Assembly (NCBI RefSeq): GCF_022024175.1 | Contig: NZ_CP091794.1 | Span: 2,790,001-2,854,000, forward strand | DNA: 64,000 nt | Reading direction: 5' to 3' | Source of the DNA: Prevotella communis | GTDB taxonomy: Bacteria; Bacteroidota; Bacteroidia; Bacteroidales; Bacteroidaceae | In this document: piece after piece, positions 58,321 to 64,000 of the stretch | Numbering within the stretch: the stretch's first letter is position 1 | Layout: each line of letters opens with the position of its first letter | Notes under the pieces: generated by a model | The model's database searches: none | Seen by the model: only the letters and a program-made list of their open reading frames with translations | What the model was told of the DNA's origin: nothing | Program-made: the position numbers and the translations under genes

Positions 58321-58430
58321 GCATTAGTTTTACCATAACTAATATACTACAAAACTAAAATCCAACTACTAACTATAACTATAAAATGAATCATTACTAT
58401 TATCATCTAACATCACTTTGTCTTATCGAC
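58285..58430 (-). ncRNA. Candidate small RNA between susD and HTCS
   Basis: A TACTTTTG box (58435-58442), an A/T-rich stretch of about 110 nt without a coding frame and the 11-bp terminator hairpin together define a possible transcript of about 140-150 nt. The -33 spacing to the nearest TTTG is about 26 bp, longer than usual. Alternative: 3' UTR of susCD. Confidence 0.3.
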
Positions 58431-58568
58431 GATGCAAAAGTACGACCTTTTTCCGTTATAGACTATATCAAATGTTTCGTTTCTTTACGTTTTTGAACAT
58501 TTATCACTTTTTCTGCGAAAATGCAACCATTTGACAACCGTTGGAAACAAATGAAGTATATAATCGCC

Positions 58569-60284
58569 TTACGGACGAGGTAAATACCAGTTCTTTTTGT
58601 CCATCAAGAGGGCTCTCAGGGCATCATCCGCCTTTCCATTCTGCTTGGAAATGGGGTCGGCAAGGTATTCTGGAGCGTTACGGCGGAGTGCCACACGCAT
58701 CAAATCGTAATAACGATAGCCCTCGAAAGCACCCTCCAATGCCATTTCCTTGATAATCATGTCCTCAATCTTTGGAATCTGGTAGTTGATGGTATCCTGA
58801 CGGGTGGCAGCCTCACCTGCGGCTGGCATCGGCATGCGGTAGAGCGTATCACACTCAGCGCTGCCAGAACCACGGGAATGTATGCCCTGGGTATTCTCGC
58901 TTGTAAACAATGTCACGTCAAAGTCGATAAGCGTGCCGGCTTTCACCTGCTCCAGGCTGTCCACATGCTTTGCGACCATATCAGGATAGAGTCCATACTT
59001 CAGAACTGCGAAAGCAGACTGAGGACAACCAGCACGGTTCAGGGCTTCAGCATAACGCAGGTAAACCATATTGGCGCGATAAAGAACTACCTCTTCAGAA
59101 CTGAACTTATAGATATACTGATATTCATTTGAAACACGTCCGAAACGGTCTGCGCTAGTTACAACATTCGAGTAAAGAGCACCAAGGCGCAAGTCACCCA
59201 GATATTCCTTCTTCGTCAGATTCTCCCTGGGAGCATAAAGCGTATCAAGAGAACCATCTACTTTTGTCTGGATATAGCAATAGTCACATGATGCTGACAA
59301 ATCGCGGAGCTGCTGGGTTGGCATCACCTGGGCATACTGCATATTCAAGCTTGTAGAATTGAAGATATTCACGAGTTCGCTATGGATACCGTAAAACTCA
59401 TTAATCTCCATAGGGATAGCCCACAAGCACTCGTTACCGCCAAAAGAGAGGTTGTCGCTGACGAGACGGAACTCCTTGGTATCCGTATCATCCCAAAAGG
59501 CATGAGCCGTACCAGTAGTCACAGGACTTGTACGCAAGGCCAGATAGTCGTGATAATACATTGCAGCCTCATCATAACGACCAGCCCAGAGGCAAAGGTC
59601 GCCCAACAGGGCACGGATGGGGATGAAGAATTTCTTTGAAGGTCTTTCATCAATATTACCATAGCCAGGAACAGGTGTGTCCACATAGGGTTTCAAGTCA
59701 TCAATGAAATATTTGCAGATTTCATCAATGCCCACAGGTGTCTGGTTCATCGCATTCTGGGCAGCCTCCTCAGTAAGCAGGGGCTCTGTTACCAGGGGAA
59801 CTTCACCATAAATCTGTGCCAACTGCAGATAAGTCCATGCGCGGAAACCCTTGACGGCAGCGTACTCACGTTCAAAAACAGTACGGTCATGGCGTACCAG
59901 GTCCTTTTTGACGTTAGTCAGGAAATAGTTACAGTTATTGATAACAGCATAATAGTCACTAATACGGTTATATGCATTCTCCGTGTCAACAGTGAAGTTG
60001 GCTACAGCCTTCAGATCCTTGGAAGCAGCAGCCTGGACAGTCGTCAGGTCACCACGCACCTCACCCAGGATGACCGTACGGTCAGCAATGGTCTGAAGCT
60101 TATAGATAATACCCATCACGCTATAAACGCTGTCTGAGGGTGAATCCAAATGATTATCCTTTTCATACTCCACCAACTCGCTGTCGGTCTCCATCAAGTC
60201 AGCGCAGGAAGAAAACATCACACTGGTAGCCATCAACAAACAGCCAACGCCTATCATCCATTTATTATATACCTTGATATTCAT
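58569..60284 (-). CDS. SusD-family outer-membrane glycan-binding lipoprotein
   Basis: The start at 60284 (MNIKVYNKWMIGVGCLLM) is preferred over a longer frame that begins with TTG inside a heptamer repeat. Lipobox MFSSC puts the acylated Cys at residue 27. The 571-aa length and helical TPR scaffold (YAAVKGFRAWTYLQLAQIYGEVPL, RALLGDLCLWAGRYDEAAMYY) are typical. The C-terminal ...DLMRVALRRN...YLPRP matches the SusD/RagB ending. It caps the SusC channel and hands it xylo-oligosaccharides. It is downstream of susC in the same unit. Confidence 0.96.
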   Translation of the reverse strand: MNIKVYNKWMIGVGCLLMATSVMFSSCADLMETDSELVEYEKDNHLDSPSDSVYSVMGIIYKLQTIADRTVILGEVRGDLTTVQAAASKDLKAVANFTVDTENAYNRISDYYAVINNCNYFLTNVKKDLVRHDRTVFEREYAAVKGFRAWTYLQLAQIYGEVPLVTEPLLTEEAAQNAMNQTPVGIDEICKYFIDDLKPYVDTPVPGYGNIDERPSKKFFIPIRALLGDLCLWAGRYDEAAMYYHDYLALRTSPVTTGTAHAFWDDTDTKEFRLVSDNLSFGGNECLWAIPMEINEFYGIHSELVNIFNSTSLNMQYAQVMPTQQLRDLSASCDYCYIQTKVDGSLDTLYAPRENLTKKEYLGDLRLGALYSNVVTSADRFGRVSNEYQYIYKFSSEEVVLYRANMVYLRYAEALNRAGCPQSAFAVLKYGLYPDMVAKHVDSLEQVKAGTLIDFDVTLFTSENTQGIHSRGSGSAECDTLYRMPMPAAGEAATRQDTINYQIPKIEDMIIKEMALEGAFEGYRYYDLMRVALRRNAPEYLADPISKQNGKADDALRALLMDKKNWYLPRP

Positions 60285-60286
60285 AA

Positions 60287-60316
60287 TTTTCAATTTTCAA
60301 TTATCAATTTTCAATT
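60287..60316. repeat. Heptamer repeat between susC and susD
   Basis: TTTTCAA, TTTTCAA, TTATCAA, TTTTCAA in tandem plus a partial unit. It fills the 37-bp gap between the susC stop (60322) and the susD ATG (60284), so it forms the susD translation-initiation region. Confidence 0.85.
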
Positions 60317-60321
60317 TACAC

Positions 60322-63300
60322 TTAGAGGTTCACCTTCACACCAAGAGCGAAAGAACGGGCGTTGGCCAGCAAGCCACGGTCGATACCCTGCAACAAGGCA
60401 TTGCCACTTACGCCACAGTCGGGATCACTACCCAGATAACGGGTAATGGTGAAGAGGTTGTAGGCTCCACCCCAGAGTGTGATACCCTGCAGGTAAGTGC
60501 TGCGGATGGGGATAGAATAGCTCAGTGTGACATTGCTCAGGCGCAGATAGCTGCCATCCTCAATCCAACGGTCACTGAAACGACTGTTACCCATAGGATC
60601 ACCATAGCTGATACGAGGCATATTGGTCTGCTGGTTCTCACCAGTCCAGCGAGTCAGCATGGCCGTGGTCTGGTTGTAGAAACGAGAGCCACCCTCGAGC
60701 AGTGAGCGCTGATAGTTGTACACATCATTACCGATAGAATAGCGGAATGTGGCATTCAGAGACCAGTTCTTCCAGTTGAAGCGAGTATAGATATTACCGT
60801 AGATATCGGGATTGGGGTCGCCAATAACAAAACGGTCGTCGTCATTAATGATACCATTATTATCCTTGTCGACGAAACGCATGTCACCAGCAGCGAAATA
60901 CTGCTTCTCATCACGGTCGTTCACCAGATAATAGCCATCGGCATCGGCCTCAGCCTGAGTGGCATAGACGCCATTGGTCTTAAAGCCATAGAACACGCCG
61001 GCAGCAGTGCCTACCTGTGAGAGAATCGTAGCACCATAGGCCTCTGTCTCAAATGATCTGTTGTTATTGGGCAGTGCAGTAATCTTGTTCACATAGTGAC
61101 CTGCAGATGCTCCCAGTTCCCATCCGAAGTCCTTCAGGTTGAGCACCTTCAGACTGGCACCTACCTCAAAACCTTCGTTTTCAAGCTTACCATCGTTGCT
61201 CCAGTTCTCTGCCAAGCCACTGGTCCAGGCCAACTGGCGCAGGGTAAGCAGGTTGCTGGTCCATCCCTTGAAATAATTGACATGGGCATTCAGGCGGTTA
61301 TTGAAGAAATTACCCTCCAAACCAAGTGTCAGGCGATTGGTAGTTTCCCATTTCAGGGAAGTATTACCGATATTACCAATAGACTTTCCGTCAACCTTCT
61401 GAGTCAACATATTATTAGGAATGAAATAGGTCTCTGAAGCGATATAGTCAATATTATCATTACCTGTCACATCAAAACCGGCATTCAGACGCAGATAGTC
61501 AATACCCTTGACATTAGCCAGCCATTTCTCGTTGCTGAGCACCCATGCGGCATTCACGCTGGGGAAGAGGCCCCATACCACGCCACCGAGTTTCAGACCG
61601 TCGGCATCACTACCGAAACGTGAACTGGTCTCGGCAGAGAAACCAGCCTGGACATAGTATTTCTCAGCCCAGTTATAGTCGGCCTGAGCATACCATGTAA
61701 GATCGCGGCTCTTGTCATCTGCACCCCATGTAGACTTATAGTTACGGGTATTACCGGTGTTGGGGTATTTATCATTACCCGTATCGTAACCACGCTGGGC
61801 TGTCAGCTTGTACTTGCTGCTCTGGTAGCGTACGCCGCCAAAGACATCAATCTTATGAGCACCATAGCGGTTGTTCCACATCAGACGGGTGTCACTCACG
61901 ATAGCATTCTGACGTGCAGCCATGCTCTGTGCCATATTCGTCACCTGGATATTGCTTGAAGTCATCAGGCGGAAAGGAGGCGTACCCTCAAGAGGCAGGT
62001 AATAGTTCTCGTTGGTATTTACCAGCGTGAAATTGAAATGCTCCTGCAGTGAGAGGTGGTCATTGAACTGATAATGCGGTGTGATGCTGAAAGTCACCAT
62101 ACGGTTACCAGACTCATTACGGTTCTCGCCATTACCCAGATTCAGGATAGCTGTGGGGTTAGCCAAGCGTACTGCATTGGCATAGATATTGCCATCATCC
62201 TCGAAAGCCTTGCTGGCATAATCGTCGGCAGCCGACAGATAATGACTCAGTCTGCCGTTGACGTCGTATGCATAAGGTGAAAGGAATGGCGACTTAATCA
62301 GTGAGAGGAAACCAGGTGCCGTTACCGTACCCACGGTCAGGTCGGCAGGCGCACCGTCATCACGCAAGTCACGGTTCACGTCACTATAGGCAGCATCGAA
62401 ACGTACATCGAGTCCACGGAACACATGGATATCGGTGTTCAGTCGCATGTTGAAACGTGAAAAATCGTTTCCGCGCTGTGTAGCCTCGCCAAAAGAGTAG
62501 CCTACAGAGAGGTTATAGTTAGCCACCTCATCACCACCCTGCACATTGATACCGTAGTTCGACACAAAGGTGTTATGATAAACCTCCTTTGTCCAGTCGG
62601 TATTATTATGATAGGTCTTATAATAATAATTGCTGGGATCGGCATTGACAAACTCCATGCTCTGTACATTAGAGGTGAGTCCGCTCAACAACTCAGTAGC
62701 ATAGAGGCGATAGTCCTCTGCACCCATCATCTTTGGCAGACGGGGCTGGAGCATAAACTGACCGTTGATATTCACATCAATCTTGGTAGCCATCGACTTA
62801 TTGCGCTTGGTCTTGATGAGCAGGACGCCACCAGCTGCCTTGGCACCATAGATAGCCGTACCGTTCTTCAACACGGTGACACTCTCAATATCAGTAACGC
62901 TCAAGTTGGCCAACAGGTTATTATAGTAACCGGAATGCAACATCTCGCGGTCGTACTGCATGTCTGTGATGACACCATCAATCACAACCAGGGGCTGGGC
63001 ATTTGTCTGAAGACTAGTCAGACCATTCATAAAAATGGTATTACCAATACCCAACTGGCCACTGCGGCCAACAGAATGGATATCAGCCCCCAACTGCTCT
63101 GCCACCAGGGGGTCGATGCTTACCTGAGCCGTATTCTCGAAACCTTCGGCACGACGACTGGATACAGATGTTGTAGAACGCTCATAGATAGGACTGAACG
63201 TATTAGGATAAAGCTCTGCGTTGGTCTTTTCCGTATTGGTACGGATAGCTTTCTGCAGGACCTGATAGCCCTCAACACGCATACTGACACTGCTCACGTA

Positions 63301-63537
63301 CTCGGGCACCTTCAACTCATAGGCACCAGTCTCATCAGTCATGGCAGTAAAACGATGGTTACCATAGGCTTCAACGATGACACCGGCCAAAGGCTTGCCC
63401 GTGGCAGCATCCATCACATAACCGCTCACCTTCTTCATCTCCTGAGCTGTCACTGTCAAGGGCAAAAAGATAAAGAGGCAAGAAGGCAGAATACCTTTTA
63501 CTATACCTTTTATATTATTATAGATTACTGTTTTCAT
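60322..63537 (-). CDS. SusC-family TonB-dependent outer-membrane transporter (1071 aa)
   Basis: The signal peptide ends near LTVTAQ. A carboxypeptidase-D-like regulatory domain occupies about residues 38-115 (VSGYVMDAATGKPLAGVIVEAYG), then the plug (NAQPLVVIDGVITDMQYD, ESVTVLKNGTAIYGAKAAGGVLLIKTK) and a beta-barrel of about 800 residues with typical strand motifs (NWSLNATFRYSIGNDVYNYQR). It imports oligosaccharides bound by SusD using TonB energy. susD follows after a heptamer-repeat gap; an incomplete gene lies upstream. No STN domain is visible. Confidence 0.96.
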   Translation of the reverse strand: MKTVIYNNIKGIVKGILPSCLFIFLPLTVTAQEMKKVSGYVMDAATGKPLAGVIVEAYGNHRFTAMTDETGAYELKVPEYVSSVSMRVEGYQVLQKAIRTNTEKTNAELYPNTFSPIYERSTTSVSSRRAEGFENTAQVSIDPLVAEQLGADIHSVGRSGQLGIGNTIFMNGLTSLQTNAQPLVVIDGVITDMQYDREMLHSGYYNNLLANLSVTDIESVTVLKNGTAIYGAKAAGGVLLIKTKRNKSMATKIDVNINGQFMLQPRLPKMMGAEDYRLYATELLSGLTSNVQSMEFVNADPSNYYYKTYHNNTDWTKEVYHNTFVSNYGINVQGGDEVANYNLSVGYSFGEATQRGNDFSRFNMRLNTDIHVFRGLDVRFDAAYSDVNRDLRDDGAPADLTVGTVTAPGFLSLIKSPFLSPYAYDVNGRLSHYLSAADDYASKAFEDDGNIYANAVRLANPTAILNLGNGENRNESGNRMVTFSITPHYQFNDHLSLQEHFNFTLVNTNENYYLPLEGTPPFRLMTSSNIQVTNMAQSMAARQNAIVSDTRLMWNNRYGAHKIDVFGGVRYQSSKYKLTAQRGYDTGNDKYPNTGNTRNYKSTWGADDKSRDLTWYAQADYNWAEKYYVQAGFSAETSSRFGSDADGLKLGGVVWGLFPSVNAAWVLSNEKWLANVKGIDYLRLNAGFDVTGNDNIDYIASETYFIPNNMLTQKVDGKSIGNIGNTSLKWETTNRLTLGLEGNFFNNRLNAHVNYFKGWTSNLLTLRQLAWTSGLAENWSNDGKLENEGFEVGASLKVLNLKDFGWELGASAGHYVNKITALPNNNRSFETEAYGATILSQVGTAAGVFYGFKTNGVYATQAEADADGYYLVNDRDEKQYFAAGDMRFVDKDNNGIINDDDRFVIGDPNPDIYGNIYTRFNWKNWSLNATFRYSIGNDVYNYQRSLLEGGSRFYNQTTAMLTRWTGENQQTNMPRISYGDPMGNSRFSDRWIEDGSYLRLSNVTLSYSIPIRSTYLQGITLWGGAYNLFTITRYLGSDPDCGVSGNALLQGIDRGLLANARSFALGVKVNL

Positions 63538-63547
63538 ATTCGTTCTA

Positions 63548-63578
63548 TTTTTACTTTTTACTCTTCACTCTTCATTTT
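63548..63578. repeat. Heptamer repeat at the 5' side of susC
   Basis: TTTTTAC, TTTTTAC, TCTTCAC, TCTTCAT in tandem. It encodes the last residues (MKSEE) and the TAA stop of the upstream partial gene and leads into susC. The ACTCTTC words recur at 41051 and at the clpX start. Confidence 0.82.
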
Positions 63579-64000
63579 CTTGGGACGCAGGTAGATGCAG
63601 TCGAGCAACATCTCGCGTGAATAGTTTGGAGTATCCTTAGCCAGAATGCTACATCTCAGTTTAACCGTTACCTTGTTATTCGTCTGACCATAGTTGCAGA
63701 CGGGGAACTTAAAGTCCTCGGCAACCACTACGGTATCAACGACCTCCGGACGGGTCTTGAACTTCTGCTTATTACCGCAGTCAAATGTCTTTGCATTACC
63801 ATTCTCATCAACATAGTTGATTTCTGCCTGGAACTGACAAGGCTTCAGATTGGTCTTGGTGGGGTCATAGACCGTCTGAGGCAGTGTTACGATACAGATA
63901 TCGTAGGTACCTGCCAACGTGTTGCTCAACTTAAAGGTCATCGTCCAGTTACTGGTGTTCTTCTCAGGAGAGATAACCAGGTACTCATTCTCCGACACGC
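63558..64000 (-). CDS. Partial gene upstream of susC, beta-rich C-terminus (N-terminus off the right edge)
   Basis: About 146 residues are visible, running into the window edge; the first in-frame start seen is a GTG that is probably internal. The sequence is beta-rich (NWTMTFKLSNTLAGTYDICIVTLP, CQFQAEINYVDENGNAKTFDCG, VTVKLRCSILAKD). It resembles the C-terminal part of secreted lipoproteins, often fasciclin-domain proteins, that precede susC in some PULs. That match is from memory. It is likely cotranscribed with susCD. Its last residues are encoded by a heptamer repeat. Confidence 0.6.
   Translation of the reverse strand, partial: VSENEYLVISPEKNTSNWTMTFKLSNTLAGTYDICIVTLPQTVYDPTKTNLKPCQFQAEINYVDENGNAKTFDCGNKQKFKTRPEVVDTVVVAEDFKFPVCNYGQTNNKVTVKLRCSILAKDTPNYSREMLLDCIYLRPKKMKSEE

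Larger units (their letters stand above)
58150..58568. other. Intergenic region between susD and the HTCS gene
   Basis: About 420 bp without a gene. It contains the HTCS promoter box (58164-58171), the susCD terminator (58285-58320), an A/T-rich stretch and a second TAnnTTTG-type box (58435-58442) upstream of the terminator. The piece between that box and the terminator could be an independent small RNA or simply the susD 3' UTR. Confidence 0.7.

Noticed and set aside
60285..60293. SusD start at 60293
   Set aside because: The codon is TTG within a heptamer repeat; the ATG at 60284 gives a standard lipoprotein signal.
62575..63594. Plus-strand open frame of 339 codons opposite susC
   Set aside because: Mirror of the SusC plug and N-terminal coding region; composition is that of reversed codons.

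Overview
The window is a Bacteroidota chromosome segment, most likely Prevotella/Segatella or a close rumen/gut relative. This is inferred from protein families: a SusC/SusD pair, a hybrid two-component regulator, GH97 enzymes, BspA-like LRR proteins and type IX-like C-terminal tails. It is also supported by repeated TAnnTTTG promoter -7 boxes and the near absence of Shine-Dalgarno sequences. No rRNA, tRNA, CRISPR array or intact transposase was seen.

Region 1 (1-16.1 kb) is housekeeping. In minus-strand order it holds guaB and two periplasmic parvulin-type chaperone genes (the second cut by the left edge), a lipoprotein with a CxxCH motif paired with a multi-TM DUF6057-like protein, recQ-clpX-clpP, tig and lptB. 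A plus-strand set follows: MlaE-like permease, MlaF-like ATPase and a cytidylate-kinase-like protein.

Region 2 (16.1-27.5 kb) is accessory and partly AT-rich. It has an exact-period (1903 bp) tandem duplication of a BspA-like LRR gene plus a small ORF whose ATG is put out of frame by a T7 tract. Next come a papain/C39-like lipoprotein, a Wzy/O-antigen-ligase-like membrane protein with a TPR-like tail, a transglutaminase-fold lipoprotein with lectin-like and F5/8 domains, a small DUF3244-like secreted protein, and a membrane-anchored TPR protein with a C-terminal HTH that probably regulates this block.

Region 3 (27.5-28.5 kb) is about 1 kb without an intact gene. It is packed with 14-16 bp palindromes, two copies of a terminator-bearing repeat, 11-bp minisatellites and a start-less coding remnant.

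Region 4 (28.5-64 kb) is a large polysaccharide utilization locus whose enzyme set points to substituted xylan. Reading the minus strand: a right-edge partial gene, susC, susD, a terminator, an HTCS regulator, a 1283-aa secreted carbohydrate-binding protein, and then a nine-gene CAZyme operon: GH43; GH5-GH43; GH97; GH31; GH43-CBM6-esterase; GH10 with an autotransporter-passenger-like N-terminus; GH97-GH43-CBM6; CE6; CE6-CE1. The expected flow is binding and import by SusCD, backbone cleavage by GH10/GH5, side-group removal by GH43/GH31/GH97/CE enzymes, and sensing of oligosaccharides by the HTCS.

The most unusual signal is a set of short tandem repeats with mostly 7-bp periodicity. They recur at about a dozen sites: between genes, over start and stop codons, and in frame inside domain linkers of several PUL proteins. 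Because 7 is not a multiple of 3, gain or loss of one unit inside a gene would shift the frame. This suggests a possible, untested, phase-variation or linker-diversifying role.
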